Assembly (NCBI RefSeq): GCF_020400585.1
Contig: NZ_JAINVF010000011.1
Coordinates: 62,001-126,000 of the forward strand
Reading direction: 5' to 3'
DNA length: 64,000 nucleotides
Source: Streptomyces sp. NK08204
GTDB taxonomy: Bacteria; Actinomycetota; Actinomycetes; Streptomycetales; Streptomycetaceae
The translations under genes and the position numbers were made by a program. Below, piece by piece: positions 7,969 to 15,858 of the stretch. The notes below the pieces were generated by a model, which searched no databases, had not been told where the DNA came from, and saw only the letters and a list, made by a program, of their open reading frames with translations. Position 1 is the first letter of the stretch. Each line of letters opens with the position of its first letter.

Positions 7969-9312
7969 GTGACCGTGAAGGACATCCTGGACGCGATCCA
8001 GTCGAAGGACGCCACGTCCGCCGACTTCGCCGCCCTGACGCTCCCCGAGTCGTACCGTGCGATCACCGTGCACAAGGACGACACGGAGATGTTCGCGGGC
8101 CTCGAGACCCGCGACAAGGACCCGCGCAAGTCGATCCACCTCGACGAGGTGCCCCTGCCCGAGCTCGGCCCGGGCGAGGCCCTGGTGGCCGTCATGGCCT
8201 CCTCGGTCAACTACAACTCGGTGTGGACCTCGATCTTCGAGCCGCTGCCGACGTTCGGCTTCCTGGAGCGCTACGGCAAGCTCAGCGAGCTGACCAAGCG
8301 GCACGACCTGCCCTACCACATCATCGGCTCCGACCTCGCGGGCGTCGTGCTGCGCACCGGCCCGGGCGTCAACGCCTGGAGGCCCGGGGACGAGGTCGTC
8401 GCGCACTGCCTGTCCGTCGAGCTGGAGTCCTCGGACGGCCACAACGACACGATGCTCGACCCCGAGCAGCGCATCTGGGGCTTCGAGACCAACTTCGGCG
8501 GCCTCGCCGAGATCGCGCTCGTCAAGTCCAACCAGCTGATGCCCAAGCCCAAGCACCTCAGCTGGGAGGAGGCCGCGGCCCCGGGCCTGGTCAACTCCAC
8601 CGCCTACCGCCAGCTGGTCTCCCGCAACGGTGCCGGCATGAAGCAGGGCGACAACGTCCTGATCTGGGGCGCGAGCGGCGGCCTCGGCAGTTACGCCACG
8701 CAGTTCGCGCTCGCGGGCGGCGCCAACCCGATCTGTGTCGTCTCCAGCGACCAGAAGGCGGACATCTGCCGGTCCATGGGCGCCGAGGCGATCATCGACC
8801 GCAACGCCGAGGGCTACAAGTTCTGGAAGGACGAGCACACCCAGGACCCGAAGGAGTGGAAGCGCTTCGGCAAGCGCATCCGCGAGCTGACCGGCGGCGA
8901 GGACATCGACATCGTCTTCGAGCACCCGGGCCGCGAGACCTTCGGCGCGAGCGTCTACGTCACCCGCAAGGGCGGCACCATCACCACCTGCGCCTCCACC
9001 TCGGGCTACATGCACGAGTACGACAACCGCTACCTGTGGATGTCCCTGAAGCGGATTATCGGCTCGCACTTCGCCAACTACCGCGAGGCCTGGGAGGCCA
9101 ACCGCCTCATCGCCAAGGGCAAGATCCACCCGACCCTGTCGAAGGTCTACTCCCTGGAGGAGACCGGCCAGGCCGCCTACGACGTCCACCGCAACCTGCA
9201 CCAGGGCAAGGTCGGCGTGCTGTGCCTGGCTCCGGAGGAGGGCCTGGGCGTGCGCGACGAGGAGATGCGCGCTCAGCACATCGACGCCATCAACCGCTTC
9301 CGGAACGTCTGA
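7969..9312 (+). CDS. ccr: Crotonyl-CoA carboxylase/reductase
   Basis: Catalyses NADPH-dependent reductive carboxylation of crotonyl-CoA to (2S)-ethylmalonyl-CoA, the committed step of the ethylmalonyl-CoA pathway and a source of polyketide extender units. It is a medium-chain dehydrogenase/reductase fold of 447 residues, the usual Streptomyces Ccr length. The nucleotide-binding loop is GASGGLG near residues 234-240. Residues matching the CO2 pocket described for the Kitasatospora enzyme are seen: Asn83 in NYNS, Phe172 and Glu173 in WGFETNFG, and His367 in GSHFAN. GTG at 7969 has GGAG eight bases upstream. It is the first gene of the ccr-ecm-mcl-mch-mcd run. Confidence 0.95.
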   Translation: MTVKDILDAIQSKDATSADFAALTLPESYRAITVHKDDTEMFAGLETRDKDPRKSIHLDEVPLPELGPGEALVAVMASSVNYNSVWTSIFEPLPTFGFLERYGKLSELTKRHDLPYHIIGSDLAGVVLRTGPGVNAWRPGDEVVAHCLSVELESSDGHNDTMLDPEQRIWGFETNFGGLAEIALVKSNQLMPKPKHLSWEEAAAPGLVNSTAYRQLVSRNGAGMKQGDNVLIWGASGGLGSYATQFALAGGANPICVVSSDQKADICRSMGAEAIIDRNAEGYKFWKDEHTQDPKEWKRFGKRIRELTGGEDIDIVFEHPGRETFGASVYVTRKGGTITTCASTSGYMHEYDNRYLWMSLKRIIGSHFANYREAWEANRLIAKGKIHPTLSKVYSLEETGQAAYDVHRNLHQGKVGVLCLAPEEGLGVRDEEMRAQHIDAINRFRNV

Positions 9313-9321
9313 GAGCCGCAG

Positions 9322-11349
9322 ATGACAGAGCGTCAGAAGGACCGTCCGTGGCTCATGCGGACGTACGCCGGCCACTCCACGGCCGAGGCGTCCAACGAGC
9401 TGTACCGGCGCAACCTCGCCAAGGGCCAGACCGGTCTGTCGGTCGCCTTCGACCTGCCGACACAGACCGGCTACGACCCCGACCACATCCTCGCCCGCGG
9501 CGAGGTCGGCCGGGTCGGCGTGCCGGTCTCGCACCTCGGTGACATGCGCCGGCTGTTCCAGGACATCCCCCTGGAGCAGATGAACACCTCGATGACGATC
9601 AACGCCACCGCCATGTGGCTGCTGGCGCTCTACCAGGTCGTCGCCGAGGAGCAGGGCGCTGACATCACCAAGCTCCAGGGAACGACCCAGAACGACATCG
9701 TCAAGGAGTACCTCTCCCGGGGCACCCATGTGTTCCCGCCGGGGCCCTCGCTCCGGCTGACGACGGACATGATCGCGTACACGGTCTCCCACATCCCGAA
9801 GTGGAACCCGATCAACATCTGCAGCTACCACCTGCAGGAGGCCGGGGCCACGCCGGTGCAGGAGATCGCGTACGCGATGTCCACCGCGATCGCCGTCCTC
9901 GACGCGGTGCGCGACAGCGGGCAGGTGCCGCAGGAGCGTATGGGCGACGTGGTGGCCCGCATCTCCTTCTTCGTGAACGCGGGTGTCCGCTTCGTCGAGG
10001 AGATGTGCAAGATGCGGGCCTTCGGCCGCATCTGGGACAAGATCACCCATGAGCGGTACGGCATCGAGGACCCCAAGCAACGGCGGTTCCGCTACGGCGT
10101 CCAGGTGAACTCGCTCGGCCTGACCGAGGCGCAGCCGGAGAACAACGTCCAGCGGATCGTTCTGGAGATGCTGGCCGTCACCCTGTCCAAGGACGCCCGT
10201 GCGCGTGCCGTCCAGCTGCCCGCCTGGAACGAGGCCCTCGGCCTGCCCCGCCCCTGGGACCAGCAGTGGTCGCTGCGCATCCAGCAGGTGCTCGCGCACG
10301 AGAGCGACCTGCTGGAGTACGAGGACATCTTCGAGGGCTCGCACGTCATCGAGAAGAAGGTGTCGGCGCTCGTCGAGGAGTCCCTCGCGGAGATCGACCG
10401 GATCCAGGAGATGGGCGGCGCGATGGCCGCCGTCGAGTCCGGCTACCTCAAGGCCCAGCTGGTCGCCTCGCACGCCGAGCGCCGGGCCCGGATCGAGTCC
10501 GGCGAGGAGAAGATCGTCGGCGTCAACATCTTCGAGACGACCGAGCCGAACCCGCTCACGGCCGACCTGGACACCGCGATCCAGACCGTCGACCCGGCGG
10601 TGGAGGCCCGGGTCATCGACGCGCTGCGGAACTGGCGCGACACCCGCTACCAGCCGCCCTTCAACCACCCGCGCCCCTGCAAGGCGCTGGAACGGCTGAA
10701 GGAGGCCGCCAAGGGCACCGCCAACCTGATGGAGGCCACGCTGGAGTGCGCCCGCGCCGGGGTCACCACCGGCGAGTGGGCAGGTGCCCTGCGCGAGGTG
10801 TTCGGCGAGTACCGGGCACCCACCGGGGTCTCCTCCGCGCCGGTGGCCGTGGCCGCCGAGGCCGGCTCGGCGCTCGCCGCGGTCCGCGCCAAGGTGGACG
10901 CCACCGCCCGTGACCTGGGCGCCGGCAAGCTCCGTTTCCTGGTCGGCAAGCCGGGCCTGGACGGGCACTCCAACGGCGCCGAGCAGATCGCCGTGCGCGC
11001 CCGCGACGCCGGGTTCGAAGTGGTCTACCAGGGCATCCGGCTGACCCCCGAGCAGATCGTGGACGCGGCCCTGGCCGAGGACGTCCACGCGGTGGGCCTG
11101 TCGATCCTGTCCGGCTCGCACGCCCAGCTGGTGCCGGACGTCCTGGAGCGGCTGCGTGTGGCAGGTGCCACAGATATACCGGTGATCGCCGGTGGCATCA
11201 TCCCGAGTGGTGACGCCGAACAGCTGCGGGCCGCCGGAGTGGCCGCGGTGTTCACACCGAAGGACTTCGACATCACCGGGATCATCGGTGCCATCGTCGA
11301 CGAGATCCGGAAAGCGAACAAGCTCGACCCCCTGGAGGTCCCCGCATGA
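9322..11349 (+). CDS. ecm: Ethylmalonyl-CoA mutase (MeaA-like, B12-dependent)
   Basis: Coenzyme-B12-dependent mutase converting (2R)-ethylmalonyl-CoA to (2S)-methylsuccinyl-CoA. The 675-residue chain has an N-terminal TIM-barrel mutase domain starting RPWLMRTYAGHSTAEASNEL and a C-terminal cobalamin-binding domain whose D-x-H-x-x-G motif is DGHSNG (about residue 550), followed by GLSILSGSH and AGGIIP. The fused catalytic-plus-B12 layout matches the MeaA/Ecm group rather than two-subunit methylmalonyl-CoA mutase. The ATG is 9 bp after the ccr stop and the 3' end overlaps mcl by 4 bp. No B12 riboswitch is seen upstream, as the gene lies inside the operon. Ecm rather than another MeaA-type mutase is inferred from context. 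Confidence 0.92.
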   Translation: MTERQKDRPWLMRTYAGHSTAEASNELYRRNLAKGQTGLSVAFDLPTQTGYDPDHILARGEVGRVGVPVSHLGDMRRLFQDIPLEQMNTSMTINATAMWLLALYQVVAEEQGADITKLQGTTQNDIVKEYLSRGTHVFPPGPSLRLTTDMIAYTVSHIPKWNPINICSYHLQEAGATPVQEIAYAMSTAIAVLDAVRDSGQVPQERMGDVVARISFFVNAGVRFVEEMCKMRAFGRIWDKITHERYGIEDPKQRRFRYGVQVNSLGLTEAQPENNVQRIVLEMLAVTLSKDARARAVQLPAWNEALGLPRPWDQQWSLRIQQVLAHESDLLEYEDIFEGSHVIEKKVSALVEESLAEIDRIQEMGGAMAAVESGYLKAQLVASHAERRARIESGEEKIVGVNIFETTEPNPLTADLDTAIQTVDPAVEARVIDALRNWRDTRYQPPFNHPRPCKALERLKEAAKGTANLMEATLECARAGVTTGEWAGALREVFGEYRAPTGVSSAPVAVAAEAGSALAAVRAKVDATARDLGAGKLRFLVGKPGLDGHSNGAEQIAVRARDAGFEVVYQGIRLTPEQIVDAALAEDVHAVGLSILSGSHAQLVPDVLERLRVAGATDIPVIAGGIIPSGDAEQLRAAGVAAVFTPKDFDITGIIGAIVDEIRKANKLDPLEVPA

Positions 11350-12305
11350 CTGTGAACCGCCTTCGCCCACGCCGCTCCTGCCTGGCGGTCCCGGGAAGCA
11401 ACCCGCGCTTCCTGGAGAAGGCGCAGGGCCTCCCGGCCGACCAGGTCTTCCTGGACCTGGAGGACGCGTGCGCGCCGCTCGCCAAGCCCGAGGCGCGGCA
11501 CACCATCGTCAAGTTCCTCAATGAGGGTGACTGGACGGGCAAGACCCGTGTCGTGCGCGTCAACGACTGGACGACCGAATGGACGTACCGGGACGTCGTC
11601 ACGGTCGTCGAGGGCGCCGGGCAGAACCTCGACTGCATCATGCTGCCGAAGGTGCAGAACGCCCAGCAGGTCGTCGCGCTCGACCTCCTGCTGACCCAGA
11701 TCGAGAAGACGATGGGCTTCGAGGTCGGCCGGATCGGCATCGAGGCGCAGATCGAGAACGCGCAGGGCCTGAACAACGTCAACGCGATCGCCGAGGCCTC
11801 CTCGCGCCTGGAGACGATCATCTTCGGCCCGGCCGACTTCATGGCGTCGATCAACATGAAGTCGCTGGTCGTGGGCGAGCAGCCGCCCGGCTATCCGGCG
11901 GACGCCTACCACTACATCCTGATGAAGATCCTGATGGCCGCCCGCGCCAACGACCTCCAGGCGATCGACGGCCCCTACCTGCAGATCCGCAACGTCGACG
12001 GCTACCGCGAGGTCGCCCGGCGCGCCGCCGCCCTCGGCTTCGACGGCAAGTGGGTGCTGCACCCCGGCCAGGTCGAGGCGTCCAACGAGATCTTCTCGCC
12101 CTCGCAGGAGGACTACGACCACGCCGAGCTGATCCTGGACGCGTACGAGTACTACACGTCCGAGGCGGGCGGCAAGAAGGGCTCCGCGATGCTCGGCGAC
12201 GAGATGATCGACGAGGCCAGCCGCAAGATGGCGCTGGTCATCGCCGGCAAGGGCCGGGCGGCGGGCATGCAGCGCACCAGCAAGTTCGAGATCCCCGTCG
12301 ACTAA
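11346..12305 (+). CDS. mcl: Malyl-CoA/beta-methylmalyl-CoA lyase (CitE-like)
   Basis: HpcH/HpaI aldolase/citrate lyase beta family, 319 residues. In this pathway it cleaves (2R,3S)-beta-methylmalyl-CoA to glyoxylate and propionyl-CoA. Typical elements are RSCLAVPGSNPRFLEKA, FLDLEDACAP (acidic metal-site region), VGRIGIEAQIENAQGL and IFGPADFMAS. WVLHPGQVEASNEIFSPS is the family C-terminal signature. It starts in an ATGA overlap with ecm, so coupling is expected. Context makes this lyase much more likely than citrate lyase, which would need alpha and gamma subunits that are absent here. Confidence 0.9.
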   Translation: MTVNRLRPRRSCLAVPGSNPRFLEKAQGLPADQVFLDLEDACAPLAKPEARHTIVKFLNEGDWTGKTRVVRVNDWTTEWTYRDVVTVVEGAGQNLDCIMLPKVQNAQQVVALDLLLTQIEKTMGFEVGRIGIEAQIENAQGLNNVNAIAEASSRLETIIFGPADFMASINMKSLVVGEQPPGYPADAYHYILMKILMAARANDLQAIDGPYLQIRNVDGYREVARRAAALGFDGKWVLHPGQVEASNEIFSPSQEDYDHAELILDAYEYYTSEAGGKKGSAMLGDEMIDEASRKMALVIAGKGRAAGMQRTSKFEIPVD

Positions 12306-12319
12306 GGAGCCCTGACGCG

Positions 12320-12832
12320 ATGCAGTTCGGACGCACCTACGAGGAGTTCGAGGTCGGCGCGACGTACAAGCACTGGCCGGGCAAGACGGTCACGGAGTAC
12401 GACGACCACCTGTTCTGTCTCCTCACCATGAACCACCACCCCCTCCACATGGACACGAACTATGCGGAGAAGACGACGGACTTCGGCAAGAACGTCGTCG
12501 TCGGGAACTACGTCTACTCCCTGCTGCTCGGCATGTCCGTGCCCGACATCTCCGGCAAGGCGATCGCCAACCTGGAGATCGAGTCGCTCAAGCACGTGGC
12601 GCCGACCTTCCACGGCGACACGATCTACGGCGAGACGACCGTGCTCGACAAGTGGCCGTCGAAGTCGAAGAACGACCGTGGCATCGTCCACGTCGAGACC
12701 AAGGGCTACAAGCAGGACGGCACGCTGGTGTGCGTGTTCCGCCGCAAGGTCATGGTGCCGACCGAGACGTACATCAAGGAGCGCGGCGGCGAGCAGCCGG
12801 GCCGCCCGGAGCTGAAGCAGCAGGAGAAGTGA
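12320..12832 (+). CDS. mch: MaoC-like mesaconyl-CoA hydratase
   Basis: MaoC-family hotdog-fold hydratase of 170 residues. In the pathway it hydrates mesaconyl-C1-CoA to beta-methylmalyl-CoA. The start MQFGRTYEEFEVG and the segment FCLLTMNHHPLHMDTNYAEKT contain the hydratase-2 type catalytic Asn/His region. FGKNVVVGNYVYSLLLG and LKHVAPTFHGDTIYGET are typical of the Mch subgroup. A GGAG site lies about 12 bases upstream of ATG 12320. It is 14 bp after mcl and 2 bp before mcd, hence the same transcript. Some longer Mch homologs have a second hotdog domain; this is the short form. Confidence 0.88.
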   Translation: MQFGRTYEEFEVGATYKHWPGKTVTEYDDHLFCLLTMNHHPLHMDTNYAEKTTDFGKNVVVGNYVYSLLLGMSVPDISGKAIANLEIESLKHVAPTFHGDTIYGETTVLDKWPSKSKNDRGIVHVETKGYKQDGTLVCVFRRKVMVPTETYIKERGGEQPGRPELKQQEK

Positions 12833-12834
12833 CG

Positions 12835-14040
12835 ATGGCCCGTCTCGCCCAGACCGCCGGTCTGACCGACGTCCAGCAGGAGATCGTCTCGACCGTCCGG
12901 GACTTTGTCGACAAGGAGATCATTCCTGTCGCGACCGAGCTGGAACACCGTGACGAGTACCCGCAGCAGATCGTGGACGGCCTGAGAGAACTCGGCCTGT
13001 TCGGTCTGATGATCCCCGAGGAGTACGGGGGCCTGGGCGAGTCGCTGCTCACCTACGCGCTGTGCGTGGAGGAGATCGCCCGCGGCTGGATGTCGGTGTC
13101 CGGCATCATCAACACCCACTTCATCGTCGCGTACATGCTCAAGCAGCACGGGACGCAGGAGCAGAAGGACCACTTCCTGCCGAAGATGGCGGCCGGTGAC
13201 ATCCGGGGCGCCTTCTCGATGTCGGAGCCGGCACTGGGCTCCGATGTGTCGGCAATCACGTCGAAGGCGGTCAGGGACGGCGACGAGTACGTCCTGACCG
13301 GCCAGAAGATGTGGCTGACGAACGGCGGTACGTCGTCCCTGGTGGCCGTTCTCGTCCGAAGTGACGAAGGACACCCCGAGGGCACGGCCCCGCACAAGTC
13401 GATGACCACCTTCCTGGTCGAGAAGGAGCCCGGCTTCGGCGAGGTCCGCCCCGGCCTCACCATCCCGGGCAAGATCGACAAGATGGGCTACAAGGGCGTC
13501 GACACCACTGAGCTGATCATGGACGGCCTGCGGATTCCGGCCGATCGGGTGCTCGGCGGCGTCACCGGGCGCGGTTTTTACCAAATGATGGACGGGGTCG
13601 AGGTCGGCCGGGTCAACGTGGCGGCGCGTGGCTGCGGCGTCGCTCAGCGCGCCTTCGAACTGGGCGTACAGTACGCGCAGCAGCGGCACACCTTCGGCAA
13701 GCCGATCGCCCAGCACCAGGCGATCCAGTTCAAGCTGGCGGAGATGGCCACCAAAGTCGAGGCCGCGCATGCAATGATGGTCAACGCAGCACGCAAAAAG
13801 GACTCCGGAGAACGAAACGACCTTGAGGCCGGCATGGCGAAGTACCTCGCCTCCGAGTACTGCAAGGAGGTCGTGGAGGATGCCTTCCGGATCCACGGCG
13901 GCTACGGCTTCTCCAAGGAGTACGAGATCGAGCGCCTCTACCGCGAGGCCCCGATGCTGCTCATCGGTGAAGGTACCGCTGAGATCCAGAAAATGATCAT
14001 CGGGCGCAGGCTGCTCGAGGAGTATCGATTCCAGGGCTGA
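12835..14040 (+). CDS. mcd: Acyl-CoA dehydrogenase, probable methylsuccinyl-CoA dehydrogenase
   Basis: FAD-dependent acyl-CoA dehydrogenase of 401 residues, expected to oxidise (2S)-methylsuccinyl-CoA to mesaconyl-C1-CoA. Family features in order: an N-terminal helical domain with LFGLMIPEEYGGLGES, the FAD-binding stretch FSMSEPALGSDVSAI, WLTNGG, RHTFGKPIAQHQAIQFKLAEM and RIHGGYGFSKEYEIERLYREA. The catalytic Glu is expected in LLIGEGTAEIQK. ATG at 12835 is 2 bp after the mch stop; a longer frame exists but overlaps mch. The substrate is inferred from the cluster, since isobutyryl-CoA dehydrogenases look alike. A hairpin terminator follows at 14052. Confidence 0.87.
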   Translation: MARLAQTAGLTDVQQEIVSTVRDFVDKEIIPVATELEHRDEYPQQIVDGLRELGLFGLMIPEEYGGLGESLLTYALCVEEIARGWMSVSGIINTHFIVAYMLKQHGTQEQKDHFLPKMAAGDIRGAFSMSEPALGSDVSAITSKAVRDGDEYVLTGQKMWLTNGGTSSLVAVLVRSDEGHPEGTAPHKSMTTFLVEKEPGFGEVRPGLTIPGKIDKMGYKGVDTTELIMDGLRIPADRVLGGVTGRGFYQMMDGVEVGRVNVAARGCGVAQRAFELGVQYAQQRHTFGKPIAQHQAIQFKLAEMATKVEAAHAMMVNAARKKDSGERNDLEAGMAKYLASEYCKEVVEDAFRIHGGYGFSKEYEIERLYREAPMLLIGEGTAEIQKMIIGRRLLEEYRFQG

Positions 14041-14051
14041 TTGTCCGGATG

Positions 14052-14086
14052 CGGGGTGTTTTCTTCGAGAAGAAGATCACACCCCG
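14052..14086 (+). terminator. Terminator after the ethylmalonyl-CoA operon
   Basis: CGGGGTGT (14052-14059) pairs with ACACCCCG (14079-14086), and inside it TTCTT pairs with AAGAA around a CGAG loop, with a small internal bulge. It starts 12 bp after the mcd stop and separates the pathway operon from psd-pssA. Confidence 0.65.
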
Positions 14087-14121
14087 TAGGTACTCTTCGG
14101 CCGCCGACTCGGCTGCCTGGC

Positions 14122-14152
14122 TTGCCCAGTTGTAGCCCGCGACCGGTACGAT
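14122..14152 (+). promoter_or_regulatory. Possible psd-pssA promoter
   Basis: TTGCCC (14122-14127) and TACGAT (14147-14152) are 19 bp apart, slightly long for a housekeeping promoter, and lie 60 bp before the psd start. Confidence 0.35.
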
Positions 14153-14211
14153 CCCGGAAAGCCGCCGTCCCCCCGATCAGAGCGCGGCATCATCCGCTAC
14201 GAAGGTCATCC

Positions 14212-14868
14212 ATGCCCCACAGCCAAACCTCTGCACCTCGCGACAGCCGAGCCGGCGTACGTCTTGCGCGCGGAGCATCGCCGTGGCTTCTCCCGACCGT
14301 CGCCACCGCAGCCCTCAGCCTGGCCCGCGCGCGTCGCTCGGGCGCCGCCAGGGCCGTCGCCGTGCCCGCCACCGCGCTCGCGGCGGGCATGCTGTGGTTC
14401 TTCCGCGACCCCGAGCGCGAGATCGCCAAGGGCCGGGTCATCTCGCCCGCCGACGGCGTGGTGCAGAGCATCATGCCGTGGAAGGACGGCCGCACCCGTG
14501 TCGCGATCTTCATGAGCCCGCTCAACGTGCACGTCAACCGCGCGCCCCTGGCGGGCACGGTGACGTCGGTCGAGCACATCCCCGGCGGCTTTGTTCCCGC
14601 TTTCAACAAGGAGAGCGAGAACAACGAGCGCGTAGTCTGGCATTTCGACACCGAACTCGGCGACATCGAGATGATCCAGATCGCCGGCGCGGTGGCCCGC
14701 CGCATCGTGCCGTACGTGCCCCGGGGCACGAAGGTCGAGCAGGGTGACCGCATCGGTCTGATCCGATTCGGATCGCGCGTCGACATCTACCTGCCCGAAG
14801 GCGTGGAGGTCGCGGTCGAGGTCGGGCAGAAGACCGTGGCTGGGGTGACTCGCATTGACCGTGATTGA
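14212..14868 (+). CDS. psd: Phosphatidylserine decarboxylase
   Basis: Decarboxylates phosphatidylserine to phosphatidylethanolamine at the membrane. The 218-residue proenzyme self-cleaves between Gly and Ser to make the pyruvoyl group; the site is seen as FGSRVD with Ser188 near the C-terminus. This short Psd (Gly-Ser rather than the LGST of E. coli) matches the compact actinobacterial type. Other family stretches are ISPADGVVQ, FMSPLNVHVNRAP and NKESENNERVVW. A membrane-anchoring hydrophobic segment lies near residues 35-65. ATG at 14212 has GAAGG six bases upstream. It overlaps pssA by 14 bp, so the two steps of PE synthesis are coupled. Confidence 0.93.
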   Translation: MPHSQTSAPRDSRAGVRLARGASPWLLPTVATAALSLARARRSGAARAVAVPATALAAGMLWFFRDPEREIAKGRVISPADGVVQSIMPWKDGRTRVAIFMSPLNVHVNRAPLAGTVTSVEHIPGGFVPAFNKESENNERVVWHFDTELGDIEMIQIAGAVARRIVPYVPRGTKVEQGDRIGLIRFGSRVDIYLPEGVEVAVEVGQKTVAGVTRIDRD

Positions 14869-15709
14869 TCCGGAGACACAGGCGGGCTGGGTGCCCGAGG
14901 CCGACGAGGCCGACGAAGAGGAGGAGATGCCGCTCTCTCTCCGCCTCTCGATAGCGGACACCCTCACCCTCGGCAACGCCACGTGCGGCTTCATGGCGGT
15001 GTACTTCACCACCACCGGCATCCTGATCCCCCACCTCACGGGCGACCAGGAGACAGGCATGGCCCGGCACAGTGCGGCCACCGCGGTCATCCTGATGCTC
15101 TGCGCGGCCGTGTTCGACCTGTTCGACGGCCTGGTGGCCCGCAAGCTGCGCTCGTCGCCGATGGGTGCGGAGCTGGACAACCTCTCCGACCTGATCAGCT
15201 TCGGGCTGGCGCCGGCGTACTTCGTTCTCGTCTACGGCATGGTCGCCGACGACGCACACCAGAGAGTGGCCGCGCTCGGGGCAATCGTGGTGCTCCTGGC
15301 CGTGGTGCTCAGACTGGCGCGCTTCAGCTGCGTGACCATGAAGGACGGCATGTTCCAGGGCATGCCGTCGCCGTTCGGCGCGTTGACGGTCGTCTCGATC
15401 GTGCTGCTGGAGCTGCCGTTCGTGGCGACGCTGCTGGCGATCCTGGGCACGGCCTGGCTGATGGTGAGCCGGGTCGAGTACCCGAAGCCGAGGGGACGGC
15501 TCGCCGGGGCGATGCTCGGCTGGATCGTGCTGTCCATGGGCCTCCTGGCCGCCTGGGCCTTCGACGCTCCGAGCGGTCAGCTGCTCCTGCAGACGGGCTG
15601 CGCGCTGCAGCTGGTCATGGGCGCGGTGATTCCGCTGTTCGCCACGGCCCGCCGGGTGAACAACTTCCGCGACAACCGGCGCGAGGCGCGGGCGGCCCAG
15701 CTGCCCTGA
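14855..15709 (+). CDS. pssA: CDP-diacylglycerol-serine O-phosphatidyltransferase
   Basis: Integral membrane enzyme making phosphatidylserine from CDP-diacylglycerol and serine. The CDP-alcohol phosphotransferase signature D-G-x2-A-R-x8-G-x3-D-x3-D is complete: DGLVARKL, then G, AELD and NLSD, around residues 90-112. About six to eight hydrophobic segments follow. The start is either TTG at 14855 (MTVIDPETQ) or GTG at 14861; both lie inside psd and I keep the longer. It ends 17 bp before a strong bidirectional hairpin. Confidence 0.92.
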   Translation: MTVIDPETQAGWVPEADEADEEEEMPLSLRLSIADTLTLGNATCGFMAVYFTTTGILIPHLTGDQETGMARHSAATAVILMLCAAVFDLFDGLVARKLRSSPMGAELDNLSDLISFGLAPAYFVLVYGMVADDAHQRVAALGAIVVLLAVVLRLARFSCVTMKDGMFQGMPSPFGALTVVSIVLLELPFVATLLAILGTAWLMVSRVEYPKPRGRLAGAMLGWIVLSMGLLAAWAFDAPSGQLLLQTGCALQLVMGAVIPLFATARRVNNFRDNRREARAAQLP

Positions 15710-15726
15710 CCCCTCACGACACGACC

Positions 15727-15767
15727 ACGGGTGTGGCCCGGGCCTTGGAGGCCCGGGCCACACCCGT
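15727..15767. terminator. Strong bidirectional terminator, 18-bp stem
   Basis: Bases 15727-15744 pair perfectly with 15750-15767 around a TTGGA loop; TTT overlaps the 3' end on the plus strand. It serves the convergent pssA and glycerate kinase genes. Confidence 0.85.
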
Positions 15768-15858
15768 TTCTCCTGCACCGCCTGTTTGCAGCAGGCACAG
15801 CACAAGAGGACGGTGGAGACAGGGGGATTCGCGGAATTCGCCCAGCTTTAGCGCCGCC

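Noticed and set aside
9260..9330. B12 riboswitch upstream of ecm
   Set aside because: Only 9 bp separate ccr and ecm, and no B12-box-like sequence is seen there or in the ccr leader.
7939..11370. Very long minus-strand open frame (over 1100 codons) opposite ccr-ecm
   Set aside because: A mirror of the codon bias in high-GC genes. The plus strand encodes clear enzymes; the antisense product has no motifs.
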